DNA of 10,828 nt from Candidatus Methanofastidiosum methylothiophilum (GCA_001587675.1 LNGD01000049.1:1-10828), one strand, 5' to 3'. Shown: positions 1 to 7,667, numbered from the stretch's first letter. Notes: generated by a model not told the origin, from the letters alone. Numbers and translations are program-made.

Positions 1-46
1 ATTAATAATTAAATCTCGTTTAGAGAATTTTTTTATTTACTTAAGG

Positions 47-54
47 TTTATAAA
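47..54 (+). promoter_or_regulatory. TATA box of the glycosyltransferase gene
   Basis: TTTATAAA is centred about 25 bases upstream of the ATG at 76. This is the usual distance from an archaeal TATA box to the transcription start, so the mRNA probably begins at or next to the start codon. No Shine-Dalgarno-like sequence precedes the ATG, which agrees with a leaderless transcript. Confidence 0.55.
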
Positions 55-75
55 TCTTCTTTTTATTTCCATGTC

Positions 76-747
76 ATGGATAGAGTATCCGTTATTATTC
101 CTTCATTCAATGTTGAGAAAAGCATAAAAGAAGTTATTTCAAGGATTCCTTCAGACGTTTTTGAGATTATTGTCGTTGATGATGGAAGCAAAGACAGGAC
201 TGGTAAAATTGCAAAATCCACAGGAGTAAAAGTAATCACCCACGAAATAAACTATGGTAAAGGAAGGGCAATGAGAACTGGAATTTCTAAAGCTACAGGG
301 GATATTATTGTTTTTCTTGACGCTGACCTTCAACACAAACCAGAGGATATACCACGACTTGTCGAACCAATACAAAATGGAAGGGCGGATATAACAGTGG
401 GTTCTAGATTGATCGGCGATATAAGCAACATGCCAATACAGAGAAAAATAACTAATTTTAGCTCATCAGCTCTTATTAGGGCATTTTTTGGAGTAAAAAT
501 ATCGGATACACAATCTGGATATAGGGCGATAAAGAAAGAATTTTTAGAAAAAATGAATCTAGAATCAAATCGTTATAATATTGAAACAGAAGTATTAGCT
601 TATGTAGGTAAGTTTCACATGAGAGTTGAGGAGGTGCCAATTGAAACTATCTATGGTAATGAAAAATCTCATTTCAAATTGAGAGACATTCTAAAATTTA
701 TTTATCTTCTGTTCTATCTAAAATTTCATAAAATGAGAAAGAAATAA
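76..747 (+). CDS. family 2 glycosyltransferase, dolichyl-phosphate mannosyl/glucosyltransferase-like
   Basis: This is a single-domain GT-A glycosyltransferase of 223 residues. It would transfer a sugar from a nucleotide-sugar donor, probably to a polyprenyl (dolichyl) phosphate on the cytoplasmic face of the membrane. Visible motifs are VVDDGS (33-38) for nucleotide binding, NYGKGRAMRTG (59-69), the metal-binding DADLQHKPED (82-91), GSR (109-111) and DTQSGYRA (144-151), all typical of the DPM1/DPG-synthase subgroup. The C-terminus is basic with only one short hydrophobic stretch (FIYLLFYL), so the multi-span membrane domain of GtrB-type enzymes is absent. The ATG at 76 is preferred over the out-of-frame ATG at 71. 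The donor sugar and acceptor cannot be read from sequence. It is 24 bases upstream of tyrS but probably has its own promoter. Confidence 0.88.
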   Translation: MDRVSVIIPSFNVEKSIKEVISRIPSDVFEIIVVDDGSKDRTGKIAKSTGVKVITHEINYGKGRAMRTGISKATGDIIVFLDADLQHKPEDIPRLVEPIQNGRADITVGSRLIGDISNMPIQRKITNFSSSALIRAFFGVKISDTQSGYRAIKKEFLEKMNLESNRYNIETEVLAYVGKFHMRVEEVPIETIYGNEKSHFKLRDILKFIYLLFYLKFHKMRKK

Positions 748-750
748 ATA
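742..750 (+). promoter_or_regulatory. TATA-like element for tyrS
   Basis: AAATAAATA overlaps the stop codon of the glycosyltransferase gene and is centred 26 bases upstream of the ATG at 772. This spacing fits a leaderless tyrS transcript and supports 772 over the in-frame TTG at 760. The element is only a moderate match to the archaeal TATA consensus. Confidence 0.4.
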
Positions 751-771
751 CTAATAATATTGGTGTTTGCT

Positions 772-1728
772 ATGGACGATAGATTAGACCTTATAACTAG
801 AAACGCAGAAGAGGTAATAACTGAAGAGGAGATGCAAAGTCTACTTTCTAATAAAAATGAACCTGTTTGCTACTGTGGTTATGAAACTTCCGGCGACGTT
901 CATCTCGGTCATCTTGTGACGATGTCAAAGTTAAAAGATATGGAGAAAGCAGGATTTAAAGTAAAGGTGTTATTTGCAGATTGGCACACTTGGCTTAACA
1001 GAAAGGGAGATTGGGATTGGATACATGAGCAGACCTCCATATGGGAGGAAACCTTCAAATCATTTGGGTTAAAAACAGCAGAGTATGTATTGGGCTCATC
1101 TTTTGAAAGATCTCTAGATTATATTGATGACGTTTTTACTTTATCACTAGATACAACTATTAATAGGGCTCTTAGAAGTATGCAGGTAATTGCAAGAGAT
1201 ATTGAACATGCAAGAGTATCTCAAGTTTTGTATCCTTTTTTACAAATTGTTGATATAAAATATCTTGGAGTTGATGTGGCTATTGGTGGAATCGAGCAAA
1301 GGAAAATTCACATGCTCGGAAGAGAACTTGCATATAAGATTAACTATCCGACTTTCACCTGTGTTCACACGCCTTTGATATCTTCCCTTACCGGTCCTGG
1401 GGATAAGATGAGTTCTTCAAAACCCGATAGTATGATCTCCGTTAGAGATGACGAAAATTCAATTAAGGAAAAAATTAATAAGGCATATTGTCCCGTAGGA
1501 GTAAAGGAGGAAAATCCTCTACTTCAAATTGCCCGCTTGATACTATTTCCAAAGATTACTGGTCCATTTCAAATAAAAAGACCAGAAAAATATGGTGGCA
1601 ATGTAGAGTATGATTCCTATGACTCACTTGAAAGAGCTTACTTGACTAAGGAGCTCCACCCAATGGACTTAAAAAAGTCCGTTATTGATTATCTAGTTGA
1701 GATTATTACTGATATAAGGTCTTTATAG
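772..1728 (+). CDS. tyrS: tyrosyl-tRNA synthetase, archaeal/eukaryotic type
   Basis: This class I aminoacyl-tRNA synthetase charges tRNA-Tyr with tyrosine. With the ATG at 772 it is 318 residues, close to the compact archaeal enzymes. The HIGH-type signature is HLGH (44-47) and the KMSKS loop is KMSSS (212-216). From recalled Methanocaldococcus TyrRS, the tyrosine-binding residues are Tyr32, Tyr151, Gln155, Asp158 and Gln173. They correspond here to Y34, Y154, Q158, D161 and Q176, all conserved, which argues for tyrosine rather than tryptophan. The C-terminal segment with KRPEKYGG and KELHPMDLK matches archaeal TyrRS. A longer form from TTG at 760 would add four residues but breaks the N-terminal alignment. 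The next gene begins 10 bases after the stop, so the two are probably cotranscribed. Confidence 0.96.
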   Translation: MDDRLDLITRNAEEVITEEEMQSLLSNKNEPVCYCGYETSGDVHLGHLVTMSKLKDMEKAGFKVKVLFADWHTWLNRKGDWDWIHEQTSIWEETFKSFGLKTAEYVLGSSFERSLDYIDDVFTLSLDTTINRALRSMQVIARDIEHARVSQVLYPFLQIVDIKYLGVDVAIGGIEQRKIHMLGRELAYKINYPTFTCVHTPLISSLTGPGDKMSSSKPDSMISVRDDENSIKEKINKAYCPVGVKEENPLLQIARLILFPKITGPFQIKRPEKYGGNVEYDSYDSLERAYLTKELHPMDLKKSVIDYLVEIITDIRSL

Positions 1729-1733
1729 GGGGA
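1727..1733 (+). promoter_or_regulatory. G-rich ribosome binding site that sets the aIF1A start
   Basis: AGGGGGA overlaps the end of the tyrS stop codon and lies five bases before CTG at 1739. Similar G-runs precede the KH gene (GGGGA at 2806-2810) and acetyl-CoA synthetase (GGGGG at 5337-5341 on the minus strand). It is the main evidence that translation of aIF1A starts at a CTG. Confidence 0.5.
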
Positions 1734-1738
1734 ATTAT

Positions 1739-2047
1739 CTGAGAGAAGAAACAAGTTTCAACGAAGAGGAACAGATTCAGAGAACGAGAACTCCTCAAAA
1801 AGGAGAAGTTTTAGGAGTTGTTGATCAAATGCTTGGTGCAGGAAGAATGAAAGTTCGATGTACTGATGGAAAAGAGAGAATATGTTCTGTTCCCGGTAAA
1901 TTTAAGAGAAAATTATGGATTAAAATGGGAATGGTCGTTCTGGTAGAACCTTGGGAAATTAAGGGTGACGAAAGAGGGAATATTATCTACCGGTATTCAA
2001 GGGCACAAACTAAGTGGCTAATTGATAACGGCTACATGACTCTTTAA
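1739..2047 (+). CDS. eif1a: translation initiation factor aIF1A, apparent CTG start
   Basis: This is the archaeal homologue of eIF1A and bacterial IF1, an OB-fold protein that binds the A site of the small ribosomal subunit during initiation. Read from CTG at 1739 it has 102 residues, the usual size. An acidic N-terminal tail (REETSFNEEEQ) is followed by the OB-fold, with GEVLGVVDQMLGAGRMKVRC, the IPGKF-like VPGKFKRK, VEPWEIKGDERGNI and the C-terminal YRYSRAQTKWL, all family hallmarks. The first in-frame ATG (1829) would remove about 30 residues, including the first beta strand, so it cannot be the true start. The upstream in-frame stop at 1715-1717 leaves no ATG, GTG or TTG. CTG at 1739, five bases after a G-rich ribosome binding site, is the best choice. 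ATT at 1775 is possible. The gene sits between tyrS and rio1 in one operon. Confidence 0.9.
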   Translation: MREETSFNEEEQIQRTRTPQKGEVLGVVDQMLGAGRMKVRCTDGKERICSVPGKFKRKLWIKMGMVVLVEPWEIKGDERGNIIYRYSRAQTKWLIDNGYMTL

Positions 2048-2050
2048 ATT

Positions 2051-2824
2051 ATGGTCGATATTGACAATCATATACATGTTTATGAAAAAAAGAAAGATAT
2101 TAAGAATCTCAAAAATGAGCGGATAGAAAGAGATTCTGATTTATTTAAAGTTAGAGATGAAGTGTTTGACCAGTCAACTCGACTTACTCTTTTTAAACTC
2201 ATGAATAATGGATATATAGACTCTTTAAACGGAGAGATTGCAACAGGTAAAGAAGCTAATGTATTCTATGGAAAAGACAGCGATGGAAAAGAGATAGCTG
2301 TTAAAATCTATAGAATAGCAACATCTAACTTTAATAAGATGTACTCCTATCTAGTTGGGGATCCAAGATTTTATTATACTAAAAAAGATAAAAGAAGCAC
2401 TGTTTTCGCTTGGGCAAAGCGAGAATTTAAGAATTTAAAAACAGCAAGTGAGGTAATTGATGTTCCAAAACCAATCATTGTCAGAAACAATGTTTTAATA
2501 ATGGAGTTTTTGGGAAAAAACATGAAGTCTTATCCAACTCTAAAAGATAAGAAATCAAAAGACCCTGAAAAAGAATTTAATCTCATAATAGAAAATATAA
2601 CTAAACTATATAAAAATGGACTAATACACGCTGATTTGAGTGAGTATAATATACTGATGGGAAAAAAAATTTATTTCATAGACTTTGCACAAGGAACTAT
2701 TAAGAATAATATAATGGCTCAGGATTTTTTGAAACGAGACGTTGAAAATATCACAAGGTTTTATTCAAATTATATCAGGGTCCCAGAAGTTAGCGAAATA
2801 CTAAAGGGGATATTAAATGAGTGA
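2051..2824 (+). CDS. rio1: RIO1-family atypical serine protein kinase/ATPase
   Basis: RIO1 proteins act in late maturation of the small ribosomal subunit, in archaea as in eukaryotes. The 257-residue protein shows the RIO nucleotide-binding loop GEIATGKEANVF (61-72) and the ATP-contacting lysine in AVKIYR (K85). It also has the catalytic loop HADLSEYN (193-200, catalytic D195) and the metal-binding IDFAQG (210-215, D211). The STGKEANV-like loop and the LSEYN loop mark RIO1 rather than RIO2, and no N-terminal winged-helix domain is present. It starts three bases after the aIF1A stop with no obvious ribosome binding site, suggesting coupled re-initiation. Its end overlaps the next gene by eight bases. 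The aIF1A-RIO1-KH order recurs in many archaea. Confidence 0.95.
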   Translation: MVDIDNHIHVYEKKKDIKNLKNERIERDSDLFKVRDEVFDQSTRLTLFKLMNNGYIDSLNGEIATGKEANVFYGKDSDGKEIAVKIYRIATSNFNKMYSYLVGDPRFYYTKKDKRSTVFAWAKREFKNLKTASEVIDVPKPIIVRNNVLIMEFLGKNMKSYPTLKDKKSKDPEKEFNLIIENITKLYKNGLIHADLSEYNILMGKKIYFIDFAQGTIKNNIMAQDFLKRDVENITRFYSNYIRVPEVSEILKGILNE

Positions 2825-3374
2825 AGAATTTGTAAAGATACCTCAAGATAGGCTTGGTGTCCTTATTGGAAAGGATGGTGATGTCAAGCGACTTATTGAA
2901 AAGAAACTTTGCGTTAAACTTGAGATAGATAGCGAAGAGGGGCTTGTCTCAATATTCCAAAAGGAGGGGGCTGAGGATCCTCTGAATTTGTGGAAAGCAA
3001 GGGATATTGTAAGAGCAGTAGGCAGGGGATTTCCATTCGAAAAAGCTTCTAAGATTTTCAATGATTATTACATATTTGAAATGCTTTATCTTCCTGACTA
3101 CTTAGGTAAATCTGCAAAAGCCTGGGAAAGACAGAGAAGTAGAATAATAGGAAAAGACGGTAGCACAAGAAAAACTATTGAAGATTTGACAAGCACTGAT
3201 ATCTGTGTCTATGGAAAAACAGTGTCGATAATCGGTGATTTTGATGGAGTTGCAGATGCAAGAGAAGCCGTTGAAATGATTCTTGAAGGAAAACCACATT
3301 CAATAGTCTATAGATACTTAGAAAAAAGGAAAAAAGATAAATTTAGAGATTTTGGGGATAATTCTTCCCTTTAA
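2817..3374 (+). CDS. two-KH-domain RNA-binding protein, Dim2/Pno1-like
   Basis: This 185-residue protein belongs to the archaeal KH family related to eukaryotic Dim2/Pno1 and Krr1, which bind near the 3' end of small-subunit rRNA during its processing. The first KH domain carries the GxxG loop GKDG at 18-21. The second carries GKDG at 112-115, within RIIGKDGSTRKTIE, followed by a beta strand ending GKTVSIIGDF. The C-terminus is strongly basic (YLEKRKKDKF). The start at 2817 overlaps the rio1 end by eight bases and has a GGGGA motif six bases upstream, so translation is probably coupled to that of the kinase. A link in ribosome maturation fits family knowledge. Its last codons converge on and overlap the acetyl-CoA synthetase stop. 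Confidence 0.93.
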   Translation: MSEEFVKIPQDRLGVLIGKDGDVKRLIEKKLCVKLEIDSEEGLVSIFQKEGAEDPLNLWKARDIVRAVGRGFPFEKASKIFNDYYIFEMLYLPDYLGKSAKAWERQRSRIIGKDGSTRKTIEDLTSTDICVYGKTVSIIGDFDGVADAREAVEMILEGKPHSIVYRYLEKRKKDKFRDFGDNSSL

Positions 3375-5329
3375 GTTTCAATAAGTTCATATTGTTTCTT
3401 TAGATTGTCAATTACCTCTGGCTCTGTAAGTGTTGTTGTATCCCCTAAGACTTTGCCCTCAGCGATATCCTTTAGGAGCCTTCTCATAATTTTTCCACTT
3501 CTAGTCTTAGGCAATTCGCTTGAAAAAATGACTTTTCTTGGTCGTGCAATTGGACCTATTTTTTTTGTAACATGTTCCTTTATTGCATCTTCAAGATCAA
3601 GATCCTTGTCTACGTTGTCTCGCAGAACGATAAATGCTACAATAGCCTGACCAGTAATCTCATGTGTAATACCAACAACAGCCGCTTCTGCAACTGCTGG
3701 ATGAGATACCAGTGAGCTTTCAACTTCCATTGTCCCTATTCTGTGACCTGCTATTGAAAGAACATCATCGACTCTTCCAAGTAACATTAGGTAACCTTCG
3801 TTATCTCTTCTTGCGCCGTCTCCTGTGAAATAGTATTTGCCATCCCATTTGCTCCAGTATTTTTCTAGATATTTCTCTTCATCACCGTATATGCCTTTTA
3901 GCATTGAAGGCCATGGTTTCTTTATGACAAGATAGCCCCCTTCATCAGGATCAACTGGATTTCCAGCTTCATTTAGGATATCAACAGATACGCCAGGGAA
4001 AGGGAATCCAGAATGTCCCGGTTTCATTGTGTGATAACCTGGCAGAGTAGTAATCATTACCATGCCTGTTTCAGTCTGCCACCAAGTATCTACAACAGGA
4101 CATCTTTTCTTTCCAATATTGGTATAATACCATATCCAAGCTTCAGGATTTATCGGTTCCCCAACACTGCCTAAAAGTCTCAAAGTTTCTAGAGAGAAAG
4201 GTGTTAGTAGTTCCGTCCCTGCTTTCATAAATGCTCTAATCGCAGTAGGTGCCGTATAAAAAATAGTAATTCCATATTTGTCTATTATTCTCCAATATCT
4301 ATCCATTTCAGGCCAGTCAGGAGCACCTTCATACATAAAAATAGTCGCACCCACAGCGAGAGGTCCGTAGACAATATAACTGTGACCAGTTATCCAGCCT
4401 ATATCTGCAGTACACCAAAATACATCTTGGTCTTTCATATCGAAAATTAACTTACTTGTTGTGTATACACCTGTCAAATATCCTCCTGTAGAGTGGACAA
4501 CTCCTTTTGGCTTACCTGTTGTACCTGATGTATATAATATGAATAAGCTATCGTCTGAGTTCATAGGCTCAGGTTCACAGAATGCTTCAACTTCTTCCGC
4601 TAGATCATGCCACCAGAAGTCTTTTCCCTTCTTTATTCTTAGAGGAAATTCACCTCTTTTTATTATTAGAACATTTTCTATAGAAGGAGTATCCTTTATA
4701 GCATAATCTGAATCATGCTTTAATGGGATTAAGCTACCTCTTCTGTAACCCCCGTCTGCAGTTATTAATAATTTTGCTTTACAATCATTTATTCTATCTC
4801 TTAAAGCTTCAGCACTAAATCCGCCGAATACGACCATATGAATTGCGCCTATCCTAGCACAGGCCAGCATTGCTATTACTGCCTCGGGGATCATTGGCAT
4901 GTAAATAGCTACTCTATCTCCCTTAGTAACTCCAAGCTTTTTTAGAACATTAGCAAATTTGTTAACTTCTCTGTAAAGGTCCCAGTAAGTCAAAGTTCTA
5001 GAATCACCTGGCTCTCCTTCCCAAATTATTGCAGCTTTGTTTCTGCCACCATTTTTAATGTGCCTATCAACACAGTTATAACAGACATTTATTTGCCCAC
5101 CAACAAACCATTTAGAATGTGGTGGATTCCAATCTAATACTTTGTCCCATTTCTTGTACCAGTGTAATTCAGAAGCATAAGATGCCCAAAATGCTTCTGG
5201 ATCTTCCTCTGCTTTCTTGAATATTTCCTGATTTGATATATATGCCTTATTTTTAAATTCACTAGATGGGTAAAATCTTCTAAATTCTGTTAATAATCCT
5301 TCAAGAGATTTCCCCTTTACTGATACCAT
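3371..5329 (-). CDS. acs: AMP-forming acetyl-CoA synthetase
   Basis: This enzyme converts acetate, ATP and CoA to acetyl-CoA, AMP and pyrophosphate through acetyl-adenylate in the cytoplasm. The 652-residue length is standard for Acs. Motifs are the phosphate loop YTSGTTGKPKG (266-276), TWWQTETG (415-422), where the tryptophan shapes an acetate-sized pocket, FTGD (501-504), the hinge GRVDDVLSIAGHRIG (518-532) and PKTRSGKIMRR (607-617) with catalytic lysine K613. In bacteria that lysine is regulated by acetylation; no acetyltransferase is nearby. Propionate may be a secondary substrate. GGGGG seven bases before the ATG serves as ribosome binding site. The stop codon shares bases with the convergent KH gene's stop, so antisense transcript ends are likely. 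It lies downstream of the LUD fusion but has its own candidate promoter. Confidence 0.95.
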   Translation of the reverse strand: MVSVKGKSLEGLLTEFRRFYPSSEFKNKAYISNQEIFKKAEEDPEAFWASYASELHWYKKWDKVLDWNPPHSKWFVGGQINVCYNCVDRHIKNGGRNKAAIIWEGEPGDSRTLTYWDLYREVNKFANVLKKLGVTKGDRVAIYMPMIPEAVIAMLACARIGAIHMVVFGGFSAEALRDRINDCKAKLLITADGGYRRGSLIPLKHDSDYAIKDTPSIENVLIIKRGEFPLRIKKGKDFWWHDLAEEVEAFCEPEPMNSDDSLFILYTSGTTGKPKGVVHSTGGYLTGVYTTSKLIFDMKDQDVFWCTADIGWITGHSYIVYGPLAVGATIFMYEGAPDWPEMDRYWRIIDKYGITIFYTAPTAIRAFMKAGTELLTPFSLETLRLLGSVGEPINPEAWIWYYTNIGKKRCPVVDTWWQTETGMVMITTLPGYHTMKPGHSGFPFPGVSVDILNEAGNPVDPDEGGYLVIKKPWPSMLKGIYGDEEKYLEKYWSKWDGKYYFTGDGARRDNEGYLMLLGRVDDVLSIAGHRIGTMEVESSLVSHPAVAEAAVVGITHEITGQAIVAFIVLRDNVDKDLDLEDAIKEHVTKKIGPIARPRKVIFSSELPKTRSGKIMRRLLKDIAEGKVLGDTTTLTEPEVIDNLKKQYELIET

Positions 5330-5380
5330 ATCTAGGCCCCCTTACCTTAAAATTTATCCGATATAAGTAATTTTCCAAAT

Positions 5381-5388
5381 TAAATAAA
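5381..5388 (-). promoter_or_regulatory. candidate TATA box for acetyl-CoA synthetase
   Basis: On the minus strand TTTATTTA is centred so that transcription would start near 5358, giving a leader of about 29 bases that includes the GGGGG ribosome binding site. A second TATA-like element, CTTATAAAG at 5414-5422, would give a leader of about 60 bases. The region is so AT-rich that neither can be preferred firmly. Confidence 0.3.
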
Positions 5389-5437
5389 CGACTACTTACT
5401 TAATTTTTTATCCCTTTATAAGTTTTTCGAATATTTA

Positions 5438-5452
5438 ATAAAAATTTAAAAC
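5438..5452 (-). terminator. possible T-rich terminator after the LUD fusion gene
   Basis: Read on the minus strand, a T-rich run (TGTTTTAAATTTTTATT and flanks) begins about 55 bases after the stop codon of the 5509 gene. Archaeal termination often uses such tracts. The surrounding AT-richness makes this weak evidence. Confidence 0.25.
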
Positions 5453-5508
5453 ATTATACGCTAATAATATATAATAATAGGAAATTGTTCTAAATTAAGA
5501 ATATTTAA

Positions 5509-7506
5509 TTAGCCAGAATACTTTAAAATTAATTCTGATAGGTCAAAAACGTCTATTTCGGAAACATCCTTTAGATTTCTCTTACAGAATGGACATGTCG
5601 AAACGATTGTTTGAGCTTCAACTTCTAGTGCATCCTTTACTCTTTCGTTAGCCATAGCTTTAGCTAATTCTCCAAAGAGTGATTTTACGCCGCCGCCTGC
5701 ACCACAGCATCTAGAATCTTCCTTAGACCTATTCATTTCTACAAGTTCGATATTAGGTATAAAATTAATGACTTCTCTAGGTTCATCATAAATCTTTAGG
5801 TGTCTGCCCATATGGCATGGGTCATGAAAGGTCAATTTTATTTTATCCCCGCCTTTTATTTTCAATTTTCCTTCTTTTATTAACTCAAGGAAATATTGTG
5901 ATGAATGAAGAAATTTTAATTCAGATTCTTCAAAATTTGGGTAATCTTTTAGGAAAGTTCTAAGGCAACCAGCGCATGAAAAGATCACTGTATTAGCACC
6001 AGTTTCCTTTATCTTGTCTAGATTCTCTTTTGCAAGCTCTCGAGCAATCTTTTTATTTCCAGTCCTTAAGGCAACGGAACCACAACAAACTTCATCAATA
6101 AGGGCATAGGATATCTCTGCCTTTTCTAGAAGTTTTATAGTTGAATCATTTATCTCCTTTTCTCGGTATAAAGCCATGCATCCTCTAAAGTAAACAACTT
6201 GGTTTCCTTTTTTCAAATCTTTCTTTGAAGTTTCTCCAAAAGGATTTTTAGTTTTTTTTATATTTTCGAGTATTTTTTTATGAGTTGGGAAATTCTTATC
6301 AACTGAAGTTACATCTTCTCTTAATCTCTCAGAATATTCAGAATTCCCAATATCCAATGGACAAGAAATCTCACAAGTATTGCATGTTGTGCAGAAATAT
6401 AATCCATTTTCAAGCGAAGTGTCTTGACCCTCTAAAAAGTAAGAAGCAGAGGTTCCCCTTCCCCCTAGATAGCCTTTATATCCATATTCATTTCCAACAA
6501 CATAATATACTGGACAATCTAGAAGACAATTACCGCAACCGATACAGTAAAATAGATTTTTGTAACCTTTTTCAAAGGCATCGCTCCTGCCATTATCAAC
6601 TATAACAAGAATAACTTCCCCGGGTCCCTGCATACCCTTGAAAAGCATTTTTTCTATATCTGCAGTTTTTGAAATCCCCGCTATGATTTCAATATAAGAA
6701 GTGATAGATGCCCCAGTTGCATAATATGTACAGAGCTTTAACATATTGATAGCTTCTTCAATATTGGGATAAAGTTTGTCTATAGAAGTCACAATTATAT
6801 GTTTCTTTTCTCGCATTTGTACAAGATTGATATTGCCTTCATTGTTTATTATTATAGCTGCACCTTCTTCAGCGCAAATAGCATTTGCACCAGTTATACC
6901 AACCTTTGCTTTTTCTATATAGTTTCTTATTTTTTCTCTTCCGAACTTTGTGAGAGTAAGTGGGTCAGGCTCTAAATTCTCATCAAAAGCTTTAGAGAAT
7001 ATTCTTGCAATATCATGCCTAGAAAGGTGGCATGCCGGGCCGGTCGGGTGAGCTGGTTTTTCAGTTGAAAGTTGTATTATATAGTCTCCAAGATCAGTTT
7101 CAATAACTTCTATTCCTTTTTCTTCGAGCTTTTCATGAAGGCATATCTCTTTGGTGACATTTGATTTTGATTTTACAACGAGCTGTTCTTCTCCAATCTC
7201 CTTTAATATATAATCAACTGCCTCATCTTTAGTTTTAGCATAGAAAACTTTGAAACCATTTTTTTCAAAATTCTTTATAGCTTGAGAAAGAAGTTCTTTG
7301 TTTCCAATTGAAAATTCTCTTGCTTTCTTTAATCTTTCTTTTCTTTCTTCTATGTTTGGGAACAATATTTTATTTTCATTTTGTCTATCCCTAGTTGTTT
7401 TGAAAGCCTTTCTTAGAGCGATTAGTTTTTCCTTATTTTTCAAAGGCCCATTAATTTTTTCCGTAAGATATTCTTCAGTGACCACTATAATTAAGAATAA
7501 TGGCAT
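5509..7506 (-). CDS. LUD domain / dicluster ferredoxin / double CCG fusion (LutB-LutA-like iron-sulfur oxidoreductase)
   Basis: The protein (665 residues from ATG at 7506) joins modules that are separate subunits in the LutABC lactate-oxidation complex. Residues about 30-310 form the LUD domain as in LutB, with VVKSKSNVTKE, ETDLGDYIIQL, GITGAN and VDNGRS. Two 4Fe-4S motifs follow: C321-C324-C327-C331P and C372-C375-C378-C382P. Then come two complete CCG modules as in LutA, GlpC and HdrB/HdrD: C443, C474-C475, C511-C514, and C564, C600-C601, C638-C641. A role in oxidising lactate or another hydroxy acid, passing electrons through iron-sulfur centres, is likely but the substrate is unproven. 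No LutC, flavin dehydrogenase or HdrE-like membrane subunit is adjacent. Residues 2-7 are hydrophobic (PLFLII) and atypical. A GTG at 7483-7485 (residue 8), about 27 bases below a TATA box, is an equally plausible start. Confidence 0.85.
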   Translation of the reverse strand: MPLFLIIVVTEEYLTEKINGPLKNKEKLIALRKAFKTTRDRQNENKILFPNIEERKERLKKAREFSIGNKELLSQAIKNFEKNGFKVFYAKTKDEAVDYILKEIGEEQLVVKSKSNVTKEICLHEKLEEKGIEVIETDLGDYIIQLSTEKPAHPTGPACHLSRHDIARIFSKAFDENLEPDPLTLTKFGREKIRNYIEKAKVGITGANAICAEEGAAIIINNEGNINLVQMREKKHIIVTSIDKLYPNIEEAINMLKLCTYYATGASITSYIEIIAGISKTADIEKMLFKGMQGPGEVILVIVDNGRSDAFEKGYKNLFYCIGCGNCLLDCPVYYVVGNEYGYKGYLGGRGTSASYFLEGQDTSLENGLYFCTTCNTCEISCPLDIGNSEYSERLREDVTSVDKNFPTHKKILENIKKTKNPFGETSKKDLKKGNQVVYFRGCMALYREKEINDSTIKLLEKAEISYALIDEVCCGSVALRTGNKKIARELAKENLDKIKETGANTVIFSCAGCLRTFLKDYPNFEESELKFLHSSQYFLELIKEGKLKIKGGDKIKLTFHDPCHMGRHLKIYDEPREVINFIPNIELVEMNRSKEDSRCCGAGGGVKSLFGELAKAMANERVKDALEVEAQTIVSTCPFCKRNLKDVSEIDVFDLSELILKYSG

Positions 7507-7508
7507 TG

Positions 7509-7516
7509 TTATAAAT
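7509..7516 (-). promoter_or_regulatory. TATA box of the LUD fusion gene
   Basis: On the minus strand ATTTATAA is centred about 27 bases upstream of the GTG at 7485, which would then be a leaderless start. A second element, TTTTTATAG at 7522-7530, places transcription start near 7500, just inside the ATG-initiated reading frame. Both argue mildly for the GTG. Confidence 0.4.
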
Positions 7517-7578
7517 TTTACTATAAAAATAAGAAGACAGCCACACCAAAAGTTTTAAATATATATTCATAAAAGTTC

Positions 7579-7592
7579 AATTAAGGTTAATT
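7579..7592. promoter_or_regulatory. inverted repeat AATTAA-GG-TTAATT, possible operator
   Basis: The two six-base arms are perfectly complementary around a GG centre. The site lies in the 207-base divergent region between the LUD fusion gene and the mmsA-like gene, upstream of both promoters. This form suits a dimeric regulator such as an Lrp/AsnC protein, one of which is encoded just beyond mmsA. AT-richness lowers its significance. Confidence 0.3.
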
Positions 7593-7596
7593 CTTC

Positions 7597-7620
7597 CGAT
7601 ATTATGTTTTTTATATATCG
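7597..7620. promoter_or_regulatory. inverted repeat CGATAT-N12-ATATCG upstream of the mmsA promoter
   Basis: Six-base arms CGATAT and ATATCG are separated by 12 bases, ending five bases before a TATA-like TTTTATAAA at 7625-7633. The GC bases at the arm ends make it less likely to be chance than the purely AT repeat beside it. It could be a regulator site for mmsA. Confidence 0.25.
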
Positions 7621-7624
7621 AAAG

Positions 7625-7667
7625 TTTTATAAACCGATTGGAGATACGTCAAAATCAACTATAAATA
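7625..7667 (+). promoter_or_regulatory. promoter region of the mmsA-like gene (two TATA candidates)
   Basis: TTTTATAAA (7625-7633) and CTATAAATA (7659-7667) are both good TATA matches. The second predicts transcription from about 7689, giving a leader of some 25 bases that contains the GGAGG ribosome binding site at 7702-7706. The first would give a leader of about 60 bases. Unlike most single genes here, this gene is not leaderless. Confidence 0.4.

Noticed and set aside
760..771. TTG at 760 as the tyrS start
   Set aside because: The ATG at 772 aligns with the N-terminus of archaeal TyrRS and lies 26 bases after a TATA-like element; the extra four residues have no support.
1829..2047. A 72-residue aIF1A starting at ATG 1829
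   Set aside because: It would lose about 30 residues, including the first strand of the OB-fold and the conserved GEVLGVV segment that is in frame upstream.
6285..6605. 106-residue plus-strand reading frame inside the LUD fusion gene
   Set aside because: It is the antisense shadow of the cysteine-rich ferredoxin region; composition is odd and no promoter or ribosome binding site is present.
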